DNA from: Apostichopus japonicus
Lineage: Eukaryota; Echinodermata; Holothuroidea; Aspidochirotida; Stichopodidae
DNA length: 60,000 nucleotides
NCBI RefSeq assembly: GCF_037975245.1
Contig: NC_092563.1
Coordinates: forward strand, 14,436,001 to 14,496,000
Direction of reading: 5' to 3'
Made by a program: the position numbers and the translations under genes. This document shows, one piece after another, positions 31,694 to 43,732 of the stretch. The notes beneath the pieces are model-generated. The model ran no database searches. It was not told the DNA's origin and saw only the letters and a program-made list of their open reading frames with translations. How positions within the stretch are numbered: position 1 is the first letter of the stretch; each line of letters starts with the position of its first letter.

Positions 31694-34600
31694 GGAACAA
31701 TCTACCGAACACCATCACCTTGTCTTAAGAAATTGTCTTCATATCCCTCCCCTACTCTTCTCTCTCCCCGCCCCTGTTTTCTCCACTTGTTTTCTTCTCT
31801 CATAACATGTTATAGGTACAGATATAATAGATATAGGGTGGTCTGACTCGACAAATATTTTATTACTTTTTTTTCAGATCTCTCTTCATTTCTTCAAGTT
31901 TATAATTTGTATACTGAAATAGTTGTATAAAATTGTCTTATTGTAAAAACTTTATACACTCTTGGGAGAAAGGGGTTCAAGACCGTTAAAGAACCCGAAA
32001 AGATTCCAAATAGGTGACAAGTATAGAACCTTTTTCCAAGAGTGTAATATCCTTTTCTGTCATATTTTTTGTAATTTTGTATACATATATACTGAAGAAA
32101 CGATAAATAATTATGAATGAATGGATATATCTATATACATCCAGCTGTTTTCCACCTTTCCCGATCCTTACTGTACCACCAACACCCACAAAGGGACATG
32201 AATTGGGCACATGAAACTAAAACAGTGGTGCATAGCATTTTGCAATCTGAATTCTATTCTCACTCTCCATAGTGCCACACCCCTCCCCCCATTTTCTCCA
32301 TCTCCCCCATTTCTCCCAATCCCCCAGCTATCCTTTCTAATTAAGTATGATCCACATGATGCTTGAACATATATTTTGATATACACATGATATTCTTGCA
32401 AACTGACATTGATTTACTGTAAGTTTTACCAGTGCATTGGACTCTCAGCTTTTAGATTGGTGGAAGGGAGTGGGGGGGCGGGGGGAGGGGTAGGATAGTA
32501 ATGCAGGTGGAACCAGAAGAGTCTACTAGGCAAGGAGTCTTTGGGGTATTGGAGATACTGTACAAGAGCATATAAAGGTTAATAGATCTGCTAAAAGGTA
32601 CAGTAAATTTTTTTCACTTTTTAATTAGCTTAAGAGAAAAACAATTTAGACTATTATAGACCAAATTATGCAAGGTGTCTGTCTTTCAAACACGTTCTGG
32701 TGCTCTTGTGAGTAGCAATCGAGGTATATGATGTTGGCTTGTAGATTCAAAATATCATATTTATAAATTCAGTATGTTGCACAGCTGGTTAGTACCTTAA
32801 TTTGGTGAATTCTTTTTATAGAATGATTACCACATCAGTATCACAGTTTATTTATGTGTCAACATTGCGACACACAACAAGCCGGACTAATATCCTGAAT
32901 ATCTGAAGAATCAAGCTCTAGACCAATTGAGGAACTGGCAAGGAGGAAGTCATTAGAAAGATGTTGCAATGAGGAACCTCATTAGAAAATTACATCTTGT
33001 TCCCTTTCGAGAAATGATCCCATTCCTAAGGGTTATAATGTATTCGTTAACATTACTGGAGAAGGTTATTAATGGAAACTGAGTAACTACCTGTAGTCAT
33101 TTTTTTATGCTTCACTTGTGACATACATGTGACAACTGACTTTACAGCTGTTCAGGAATAAGTTTTAATACATGTTATACAATGCAAACCATTGTTCTCT
33201 TTGGTATACATAGGATTGTTCTCTTTTGATTGATTGATTGATTGGTTTATATTTGAGCACTCCAAGATAGTAGAAATTATTTTGCAACAATATTAATTTC
33301 ATAAAGTTCAGATTGAAGGAAACATTAACCATTTATGATTCCGATGCATTGCATCCATCAGAACCTATCCAGTCAAGTTTGCATGTGTGTGTTTGTGTGT
33401 GTGTGTATGTATGTGATGCCTTAGCTTGTAAACACAAAACATGTTCTCAAATATGCTGTGTCTCCAAAGCCTGAACATCAAAGGAGCTGAATATATGCAT
33501 GGTAGGATAGCCTTATTTAGTGTAAAGATTTGTAGATGAGTAATTGTGCCCTATGGTTTCTGGTTCCTATCTCATGAATATTAATGAGTGGGCAGGGCTT
33601 ATAAAATTTTTGAGATGTCAATTTCACTGCAACTGTATGTCTGATTTAGTTTAAATTCTGGTATACTACTGTATATTGTACAGTATGGGACCATGAAATG
33701 TAACTGATACTTCAAACTTTGCATAGCCTCTGGAAGACTGAACTTTCTCTTAATAAAATGCTATGGTTCCTATGTTAAACAAAAACTGCCATGTGTATAC
33801 ATCTTTGTACACCTGTACATATAGAGCAATTTGTCCATTTCTAATTAGCACTTTGCAATACGATACTGGATAAATTATTCCCAGGGTACTTTATTCATGG
33901 AAATGGCATGTAGACAAAGGTTCAAAATCAACTCTTTATATAGATGTGAACAGGCATGGAATCAATGAACAATAAGCTTGCTTATATATACTGTATTATA
34001 CAAATTTATCGCTATCGTTAGTAACGCCTGTGGTGTAATTTAATGTAGACGTATGTTGTACCTTGCTCAATGTCTGTCACGAGAAAGCTTAAATTTACAA
34101 ACGTCCTATAAGTAATTTAGCAGTTTTTTAAGTTTGCTAATATTATTATAGGCCATAATTTACTGATTGCTCTTAAATGATACAATTAATACAGTACACA
34201 TGTTCTTTTTGCATTTGAAAAGGTGGAAAATATGCACTTGTTCAATTGTTTTTTGGCCAGTGCAAATTAATGTTGCTTTTGTTTTGATGGCAAGGAAATG
34301 CAAGTTGGGAATTTGATATTTAGGCAGTAGATTTCTGTATGCACTAGTATTTTTTGGGTTTTAGCAAGTGGCTATAAACTGTGAAATTCTAGGCTCTGCC
34401 TGTAAATTTGTAAAAGTCTCCAAAGTACCTTCATACTGCGTCAACTCATTCTATTGAAACTGATATGATATGATGTGTAACACTCATGTTGTAATGCATT
34501 CCTTCTGTATAAATAGTTTGCCTGTAAGAACAAATTCAAAAGTTCACTAGCCTGGCCTCTATCATCCCTTCAAACATAATTTTGTCTTTGAGAAATTTTT

Positions 34601-34948
34601 GCCAAATTTTTCCAACCACATCTTGGATATTTGTCAAATTGGAAATTTAAATTTGTAATAAAAGCCTGCTCAGCCTTATCCCCATGATAATTTAAAGGGC
34701 AAATCTAGTGATTTTTTTTTTAAACTGTGCCAGAAAGTTTTCCATTTGTTTGATCTGGAAGGGTCATATTGTGACTAAAACAATGGAGTGTTATAGTTAC
34801 AACAACAACAAATTTAAAAAAAGAGAGAAGGGGAAGTCTATATATATATATATAAATTATAATTTCAATTATATTATAATTTCAATTATATATATATATA
34901 TATCACATACTGTAATATACTTAACTAAAATACCATCATACTGCTACT

Positions 34949-35050
34949 CAGAGTTTCACGGGTAGGGCTCGCGTACCGATCATCAGGCAGTGATTCTAGC
35001 TCTGCCTTGGCATAGAGCACTCTTTGTGAATATTGGCCACCATTATATGT
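34949..35050 (-). repeat. Repeat flanked by (TA)n with hammerhead-like core
   Basis: The minus strand holds CTGATGA (plus 34980-34986), a ~22-nt spacer able to form a short stem, and GAAAC (plus 34953-34957). It is preceded by a GCTCT/AGAGC hairpin. The segment is bounded by (TA)n tracts. Known PLE termini carry hammerhead motifs, so a PLE remnant is possible, but the expected NUH cleavage position appears as G. Confidence 0.35.
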
Positions 35051-35056
35051 GATATA

Positions 35057-35059
35057 CAG

Positions 35060-35089
<30 letters not shown>
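35057..35089. repeat. (TA)n microsatellite
   Basis: A pure TA array on one side of the hammerhead-like repeat; smaller TA tracts lie on the other side at 34840-34905. Confidence 0.9.
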
Positions 35090-35091
<2 letters not shown>

Positions 35092-35884
35092 CACTGCTAA
35101 TACCCATGTGTGTATAACCACAGGTGTCCTAAACATGCCCCAAATTTTTTATTTTTTTATTATTTTTTAATGGCATCTAAGTTGGTGTTAAATTCTAAAT
35201 TTGCCTTCAGCAATGTACTGTAAAGAGATAAAAAATTCAGTCCCTGCATGTTGAAATCCAAGTGATTTTTGAACCAAATTCTTGTCTTAGTTGTCATTTT
35301 CTAGAGACCTGACCTGATAGATGCCGGGGGGGGGGGGGCAACCATTTTCCCCGGGTGTTTTGATACTTATATGCTGCCATGCCTGACTGGATGCATTTGG
35401 GAAGTCTAATGTCTTTTGTTGCTTGTCTGTATTTTGTGTAAATTTACTATGAGATCAGGCATGCTTTGAGAATAAAAGAACTAAAAAAAAAAAACTGGTG
35501 GTGTTTTCTTAACTGGTCAAAAGGTGATAAGTATTGGGTTCAAATTCTAACATCTTGGGTTTCGTAAATTCTTGAAAACAGTTTTTCAAAGGTATTTTAT
35601 ATAGTATATTCCTGAAGAAGACAAAAGAGTATAGTTGATTGAATTTAGGAAATGTAGAACTCTGTACCCAAATTATCCAACGAGGTATTTGAAAGCAGAT
35701 TATGTTATTGCAGGCTATTAGCTTAATTCTGTTATCAGCAAAAGTAATCCCCTTCCCAGCACCTCCCCCCTCCCCCTCCTATTTATATGGACCTGAAAAG
35801 ACAAATCCCATTTGTTGCACCTAACAGAGACTTACAGTAGCAATTTGTAAAGCTGAATATCTTAAAATAAAGGGCATACATATA

Positions 35885-35950
35885 TCCAGGTGGAGGAGGC
35901 TGGAAGTTTTTCACTGTTCTGGATTTTCCAACTCACTACAATTTCAATGA
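35885..35950 (+). mobile_element. 3' fragment of the same tRNA-SINE family
   Basis: It carries GGTGGAGGAGGCTGGAAG, TTTTTCACTGTTCTGG and TTTTCCAACTCACTACAATT in the opposite orientation to the 21.8-kb copy. The tRNA-like head is missing. Confidence 0.7.
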
Positions 35951-37421
35951 GATAGAAACAACACCAAGTTTTTATTTGTTCTTATGTACTATTACATATA
36001 TAACGACTGAAATGCTCCATAAGAAAGCATCCTTTTTAGTTATAACGCCACATAAAGCAAAATACGCCGTCAAAAATGCAGTGCATTCCTCAGGCATAAA
36101 GGGTTCTACTGTTCATAAACGGCGATGAATACAGTATTATTTTGTAAATTTTGGGCAGTGGATTTCACAGTGTGTTTGTACAGTATGTACATAATACTCT
36201 CCCTTAAATCTTTACCTGAGTCAGCAGCAACCCTTCGTGCTAAATTTGTAAATCAATTGGCCAACATCCAGTAACTCATGATGGATCTATTAACTTTGTA
36301 AGCAGGGACAGAATTAGCTGGAAAATTTTTGACTTTCCTTTCTGAGGACCAATCCACAGAGCACACCCCCACAGAGAAGATGGGCAAATCAAAATTTATT
36401 TTTTCACATTTGTAATTGTTTTTCTTATTTGCTTTTCCCCAGCACCCTGCTTTCATCTCATAGGTCAACTGGAAGGTGCAATATGGTGGGTACATGCACC
36501 TAGCAAACAGTAGCCCCTGTTGTAAAAAAAACAAAAACCAAAAAAAAACAAAAACACAACAAAAAAAGGCTTTGGCTTGGCTCCTGCAGTTTTGAACCCC
36601 TACATTGACCCCAGGTGGCCTGGAAGGAGAAGAAGAAAGACTGCAAAAAGAATGTTGGAAATGCCTTTCCGTGGGATTGTGAGTAGTACTGAGAAATAGA
36701 AGTGCACCACCTACTTCAGCTCTATAAAAGCAAAGATCTTGCCAGCAGAAAAAGTCACTCTGTATTGCTTTGATCACTCGACAAGTTCAAGGGGATTGTT
36801 TTTTGTTGTTTACGAAGAGTTGTGGTTTGGAGGAAACAAATTGTAGACTTGTGTCATTAACAATGTTCCTATACCAGCATAAAATGGATCCACGCCTATG
36901 AAGATTCTTCTACCATCTTGTCTTTCATGCTGTTTTGCATACTTTTGTTATCGTACGTATGTACAGTACGACCATACGGACGTTTTTTTGTGTGATCATT
37001 TATATCGACTGGTACGAGCCAAAATTAGAAGGTTAATTTCTGTCAATAAAGAAAGAAGGAATAAAGAAGGAAACATAAGACGCTTCAGACGAGGGAGAAA
37101 GAATCTGTAGTCATCACTGGAGTCTATCTGGTTAGTATTTTATAGTCTCTAGTATCATTTTGTTTTCTGTTTAATAAGTAATCATTAAGCAAACACAATT
37201 TTTTTTTCCAGCTTAAGTTTTGATACCTAATTTCTACAGGGCTGTTATAGAGCTACTGTACAGTACAGTCAATGCATAGAGTGTATGTAAACAATATAGC
37301 TTTAATAAAAGTAAATTAATAAACTTGTATGATGCTGTTATTATTAACACCAATATGTACATTGTACGTAGTAGAGATGTGTGTAGGTTTGGTGAATAGA
37401 ACACCAATATGTACACTGTAG

Positions 37422-37640
37422 CAGTGGCGGAGCTAGGGGTATTGGTCAGGAGGGGTGAGAATGGTCTGTAGGGGCGCTTTCGACACTATCTAAGCGGAGC
37501 CCCACCACTGGTTGGCGAGTAGCGAACAGAAAATTTTTGAGTAAAGATACTCCCTGGATCGCCGGAAATGACCCTTTCCGGGCCTGGCTATTAAATTTGC
37601 AGATAAACGAAAAATAAATAGGTGTCATTGCCAAAATAGG
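37422..37640. mobile_element. Truncated copy of the 26-kb hAT MITE family
   Basis: It begins CAGTGGCGGAGCTAGGGG and follows the reverse complement of 26338 back to about 26130, through shared segments such as CGGAAATGACCCTTTC and AGGTGTCATTGCC. Similarity then stops and no second inverted terminus is seen. Confidence 0.8.
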
Positions 37641-39379
37641 TGTAGGTGGGTATAAAAGAGAACACAGGGGTTTAGGTGATACCAATTTATCGCTTGACCT
37701 ATTTTACCTATTTTCAGATGACCAGACTACCATTAAAGCTTTGCCCTGAATTACCCTTAATTACCGCATTGTGTAAAATCAGACAGTGCTACAAACAGGT
37801 TTGTATAGGGCTGCCCACTAGAGGGGGTTTGGGGGGTGGCACCTGGCTGTAAAGGTTACATATCTTTGTAATTACTTGACTGTAACAGAATAAATGAATT
37901 GACACACAACAATAAGGCATAACTTTGCTATTTATTTGCTGCTAATTGGAGGAATTTTGCCTCTAAAGACTTCTGTATGTATTCCCAAAATATCTGTTGG
38001 ATTAGCCCAGTGTGACAAAAAGCAATTTATTTTACTAAGTAACCTGGTCCAAGTAATTTTACAGCACTCTACATATGACTTTAATATTGTATGTACAGTA
38101 CATTGCTAATAATATTATACAGAAAATGCATGACCTCCCAATGCACTTTCCACATTCATTTGTGTAATGGAATGGGTTGCTTCTGTGTAAAAATGGTGGC
38201 AAAACTATGCAATTTTAGTGTCCACATGCATTCATGTATAACATAATTAACAGATGACATGCCTACAGTATTTTGGGGGATTTTCATAATTTATGACGTA
38301 CTGTTAAGTGACAATCGAAGTACTACTGTATATATACACGTGTATGCATGGCCCCATGGCATTGTCTGGATTAAAAACTTAATAAACTAAGTACTGAATT
38401 ATTGAGACAATCTGTGGTGATATTAATGCTGTACTATAGATACTGGCATATCTCATGTGTCTCATACATTATAGACTGCACTTTATAACTTTAATTATAA
38501 CTGCCACAAAAACAATTTTACAGTTTTTCAATCCCCCCCACCCCCATTCTTCTTGCTTGAAAACCATGCAGTTTGATTATTGTGCACTTTGAATTACTAA
38601 ATTATTTCCACACCTTCAGTAAAGTTCAGTCATGCTCCTGAATTCAATTACTGTACCTAGAATAGATACTGCACAGATACATACTGTAGCTTGGTTACAC
38701 AGAATTTAATAGTGATAAGGGGCAAAGCTTCTCAAATACGGGTTGTGTCCTTCAGTTTTATTGCCATGGCTGTAACATACCTAAGATTTGCACAGTGCCA
38801 TATATATCTATATAGTGTTCCATAGTGATGTATTTACTGTGGGTTTCTGATACTAAGGCATATATTCATATAACACAGCTGGTACAGAATACCTTGGCTC
38901 CTACTCATTGTATCTCCTGCTCATACACTGGAGTCAAGGATTTGTTCAAATAGTGCCCTCCTTTCCTTTTTGCAAGCTGTACGAACAAAAGTTTTTTACA
39001 AATTACAGCTACTGTATTAAAGTGATTCTTTCTTGTAGTTGAAACTTAAATAGTTGCTGTGATTGCATCCCAAACAATGTTTTTAGACTGCTTAGAAATT
39101 AATTAAATTTGTCAAAAGTACTTAATTGTCTGTAATTCTGATATTTCAATATTATATGGCTTTGTTATTAAATAGAATTAGAAAACAATTTATAAGAGAA
39201 ATACTGTATGACCTTTAACCTGCAGTTTTAAATTTTATATGTGACTAGTAAGCTGTCCTTTTCAGATTTTATTTGTTGTTGTTGAATAGAAGTAGTTACA
39301 GTCTTGTATCAAGGGAAAACCTTCTTAACAGTGGACCTATACACATCAAAGTGTGTACAATGCTAGGGGACATCCAACA

Positions 39380-39562
39380 GGGTGCAGCCACAAACCGGCC
39401 ACACATGCAAATGTCCCAATTTATATATATGGGTAAGGGGTCTCAGGCAAACAAGATTAAGTGCCATACCCATATACCATATGTAATGTTTCCGGCCATG
39501 ACTCAAAGCTGCGATCTTTAGATCTCAATTCCCTTGCCTTAGCCGTTTGACCTCACTGGCCC
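39380..39562 (-). mobile_element. Possible degenerate tRNA-SINE
   Basis: The minus strand has GTCAAACGGCTAAGGCAAGG resembling an A-box arm, then ATCTAAAGATCGCAG and TTTGAGTC at B-box spacing. Only weak promoter-box similarity remains. Confidence 0.35.
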
Positions 39563-41835
39563 CATTGACCTCAATGACCCTGCTGACCTCAATGGCGCTG
39601 TTGGGTTCAAATCTTCTTGTTACTTTGTATGTTGCAATGTTCAATCAGCGACCAGTCCTTCACTTATTGCTGTTTATCTTGTTGCTATTGTACAGTGGAA
39701 ATGATTTTCAGTTGCTCAATTTTTAAAAGACTCAAGGCTGTATATTTATACAGTAAACTGAAAGTAAAAGCAATGGTCACATAGATTGTTAATTAGCGTA
39801 AAGTTCATTTGGTTCTATTAAAGTCGAACGTTTCAATTAGCTTCCTGGAATGGAGTCTTAAGGTACGTCAAAGCCTATCACAGTACTGTACATACAGGTG
39901 TACATGTACGTGCAAAAGTATCAAAGACATGTTCCAATATTGATCAAACGATGTATTGTTTTTATATTTTTTAACTGTTTAAATTGCGACTCTTTCACCG
40001 TCGTACAAATCGTACACACGATTTGAACAAACTTTTTCTCTATCTTGCTACTGTACAAGTATACTTATAGTTTGTCGTCTGCAGCCGTACGGAATGTCCT
40101 ATCACCAAAAAAAAAAAAAAAATTAAAATAGGACTCCTGTATTTTGGTGCAGACAGCTTACCTGTACAGGTAACATTCTGTAAACTTGTGTTGACTTGTA
40201 CTGCAGTATATGGACTGAAACTTGACATATATATTATATATATATAAACTGTATGTACTGAATGTATAATATTTACTTCACATACTCATCTACAACTGCA
40301 CTCGGGCTTTACCGTGTCTTACATATATGTACTCATGTGCTTTCTGTGGAAATGATTGTGTGGATCCTTTGATGGAGTCCAAAAAGAGATTTCCAAATGT
40401 GAGAAAAAAACAGTGATCACAATAAACAAGAAAACATTACAATAAATCCAGAGCTTGTGACACTTTGGATGGTAGAATGAGATAGAGGTCAGTAGACCAG
40501 TTGCTCTAGAAATGGTAGAGTGAGAGTGCTCTTGTTGTGTGGAGACAGGCACATTTTTATTCGTAATTAAAATGTTTTGTTCTTTACCTGTAACCCTACA
40601 TTTAATAAATGATTTATATGCCACCCATATTGTAATACAATATATGCCTAGACGGTAAGTACTGTACTATCACTGACAAACTTTGGTAAAGAAAATAAAT
40701 ACATTAAATTCTCGGTAATAATCAATCGACAATGGAAACTGAAAGTTTCAGGTATATGATAAACCAATTACCTGATGCACATCTTTTGGTACTTCCTCTT
40801 CTGATGGCAATGACCAAATATCTATTTCTGATAAATGACTTAATAAGTGCAGGTTTTGGGTTTACTTGTATATATATACAGTATGCTCTGCTATTGTGGT
40901 ATATAGTTACAGGGTTGTCTGGAATATATATATCTGCATTACAATACCCTTCGCTTTTATTTGCCCGGTCATATCATCTTCTGGAAAATGATGGATTTTA
41001 CGACCATTGAATAGCCAGTGAGAGGTAAGTTAAAAAAGCAAAAGTTTTCAACAGTACAAATTTATCTGAGTTGTGTGAGAAAGTAGCTAAGTTTTGCTAA
41101 TAACTGAAGTTTTTAAACAAATGGGATTTCTTAGACGCAAATTATTAAAACAATCAGGAATTTACTTCGCTCCTCGCTTACCTGTCTCCCCACGACCTTA
41201 GCACCCTTGTTCTACCGTGCATAGAATGAACTGGTAACCTTTTAACACTGTGTGCCCTCTATGACTGGCTACTCGGTCCTTCTCATGCTACCATCAAAGT
41301 GCCAACATCTTGCGTTTTTTCTGTCTCAAGGATATATTCATACTGAACTGGGACCTAAGATTTTAGTTTTTCCATATATATATTTGATACCGAAATATTT
41401 AGCCCCCTCTCGTGTAGTACTATTTGAGCAAGCTAGTTCACAGTGCAGAATTCTTTCTTGTCATTTATTACTATTTTAGTCACTTTGTTCCTCCCTTACC
41501 TGTCTCCTCCAACTCTACGTGTATGCACTTTCTCATCTACCCTAAACTACTCGATCGAAGCATTTTAACACTGCTCCTCCCACACTTTCTCACGGCATCC
41601 CCCACTTTCCCAGACCTCCCAAATCCTACCACTCAGAAGAAGCAACTAGCGATTTGAGCTATTGACTTCGTCTCCCAATTTTCTTAACTACTTTGACTTT
41701 TGGTGGTCATTATTTGGACTGGACTCTGTCTTTACCAAGATTTTTTTTTACCTCCTCCTTGTCCAATGTTAAACAATATTTATTTCTATGTCCCTTTATA
41801 TACATCATATTTATTTCTATGTTATATACTGTACA

Positions 41836-41881
41836 TAATAGGTCTCTTTCTGATATTAAAGTTCTATTTATCAGTGAATAT
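41836..41881 (+). repeat. Dispersed repeat family R2, copy 1
   Basis: A segment TAATAGGTCTCTTTCTGATA through TATTTATCAGTGAATA, repeated inverted at 45643-45688 with one mismatch. No function seen. Confidence 0.65.
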
Positions 41882-42723
41882 ATTTTTTTGTGAATCTATA
41901 GTAAGTTGTATCGGTCACTACATAGTATCGAAGGATTATAAAGCAATTTTTTTCCTAACATTACAAAAGATGTAACCCTGGGAAATACAATACAGATACG
42001 AGTGTCCTCTTCAAATTCTTGCACTCGAGTACGTTTTGGGGCAAGCTACAGTTCGTACAGCAGTTGTGTATCTAGGTACTATTAGTTAAATATTGGTTAA
42101 AATACAATTCATAATAAACATTATTAAGGCAATGCTAGAGTGAAAGTCTTACTCGAGACATTCTATGTTTCCTACTTGAGAAGAACACGGTTTGCAACTC
42201 TTTAACTGGTGAACAAAGCTTTTTGTTGAATTTACTACTAGCTGCAAGGTCATAAAGAAGATCATATTCAATTATTACATTTCTCGTCACTTTCACACCG
42301 GATCAGACTTTGATCAAGTGTAGAACTGCCGTGGATTCGTTCCGTATTACGAAACAAATAACTGGAAGCAGGAGAGTAAGACAGAGCTGAGTTTTCATTA
42401 TTTTGTGACTTGTAACATCGTAAACACCTTTCCCAAAAATTTATAATATTTATAATTGAATGTCAAAAGTTCACAAAGTTGATATTTCTGGACGTCCATG
42501 ATCTATGGACAACATTGTGGGAATATTCAGATATATCAGATCGCAGCATCACTAATGGGGGTGGACGAGGACCAAAGTTCACATCTGCGCTCTTTGTGAG
42601 ATTTACTGGCAATTCTATCAAGATTTTACTATCAAGATTTTAGTACTCTGTTAAATCAAATTCAGGCATTGATCATCATTCACTTCTGGTTGCAAGGAGA
42701 GACGGGTAAGCTTGTTGCTTTCC

Positions 42724-42990
42724 ATTAAAGGCATCGAAGACTCGCCCCAAACCGCATGCGCCCATCTGAAAAAGTAAACTTTCTGTTGCTTGCAAGTGAC
42801 GTTTTGTTCGTGTCACTACAAAATGCAGACAGTAGTGATACCTTTTTATCTAGACCTGAGATGTCCATCGCTGCTATTATATGTACAGTACACTGTGTTG
42901 AGGGGATTGACCGTAGCTGCATGTACTGACTTTGCACTAGAGTGTCTAATTACCGACGGGAGCAAGCTGTGTGTGTATTTTCTGGGATCA
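42724..42990 (+). repeat. Dispersed repeat family R1, copy 1
   Basis: It runs from ATTAAAGGCA(T/G) through GAAGACTCGC, ACAAAATGCAGACAGTA and TATCTAGACCTGAGATGTCCA to TTTTCTGGGATC. The reverse complement of 56051-56316 matches along its whole length with small gaps. No coding sequence; class unknown, perhaps a DNA-transposon MITE. Confidence 0.75.
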
Positions 42991-43585
42991 AATACAAATA
43001 CAAATAGTGTACGGTATTTGTCAGGCGATCACTTTTGAAGCCATTCGTATAATTCAGTGTGTTTGTACAAAACGATTTGCATTTTTGTCCCCTCTTCTAT
43101 CCTGCTGTGTCTCTCACAAAAGGGTTTTTAAATTTCTTTGTTCGATGTTGGGAAGATTTATGTGTATTTTTACGCTCTAGACCGATGCACTGTGATATTT
43201 TCCTCTTTCGTTCCTTTTCTTGTTTGCCGGTTAACTCTTCAGAAGTGGAGAAAGAATATATATATAACCGATATAAAGCATTGTTCTACGTCAATATTTC
43301 AGGGGAACTCAGTCAGCTGTGTATTAGGGAATTAATATAAATAGTCACGGTCGTGTGACCACGCTGGCTTGAAGTGGGAACTACCCATTGTCTCGTAATT
43401 GATCAGAATACACTTGACAATTAACTAGCATAAACAGTTTGGATTCATTAACGGCAGGATGTGATAAGGGTATCCCAGACAGCTAAGTTTTTTTACAATG
43501 TTTTCGGTCGTTTTTTAAAACTTTACAACTGTCCTTTTCGATAGAAGACAAGCCAGGGTTTACATTGTGCCCTCTGTCAGTCGTC

Positions 43586-43591
43586 TATAAA
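43586..43591 (+). promoter_or_regulatory. TATAAA box candidate upstream of KIAA0513 homologue
   Basis: TATAAA lies 86 bp before the proposed initiator ATG. The placement is plausible for a core promoter, but the region is AT-rich and the hexamer alone is weak evidence. Confidence 0.25.
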
Positions 43592-43676
43592 TGTTTCTCT
43601 TTTTTTACGTCGGATACTCCAAACTTTTATAATTGCCTTTTAATTTGTGTGGATTATTTCTCTGGAGTTTTAAGCC

Positions 43677-43732
43677 ATGTTAAAATTGTCCATTCAGAGA
43701 TTTAGAAGACAAACTAGGGATGGAAAGAGCAG
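43677..43732 (+). CDS. KIAA0513: KIAA0513 homologue coding exon 1
   Basis: It encodes MLKLSIQRFRRQTRDGKS, a basic N-terminus, plus two bases of Arg. The donor GTAGGA exits in phase 2, matching exon 2. The ATG has G at -3 and an in-frame TAA just upstream (TTT TAA GCC ATG). The assignment rests on phase and position; the vertebrate N-terminus is not conserved. Confidence 0.65.

Larger units (their letters stand above)
31702..43585. other. Long region without a recognised gene
   Basis: No exon with conserved coding signature was found on either strand. The longest open stretch (minus 36253-36777) runs through an A-rich CAAAAA tract and has no recognisable motifs. Contents are microsatellites ((GATT)n near 33225, (TG)n near 33390), G-runs (35326-35338), the SINE fragment at 35.9 kb, hAT copy at 37.4 kb and repeats R1 and R2. 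Confidence 0.45.

Noticed and set aside
36253-36777. 174-codon open frame on the minus strand
   Set aside because: The Phe/Val/Leu-rich middle comes from an A-rich CAAAAA tract on the plus strand; no splice structure, motif or coding-like composition.
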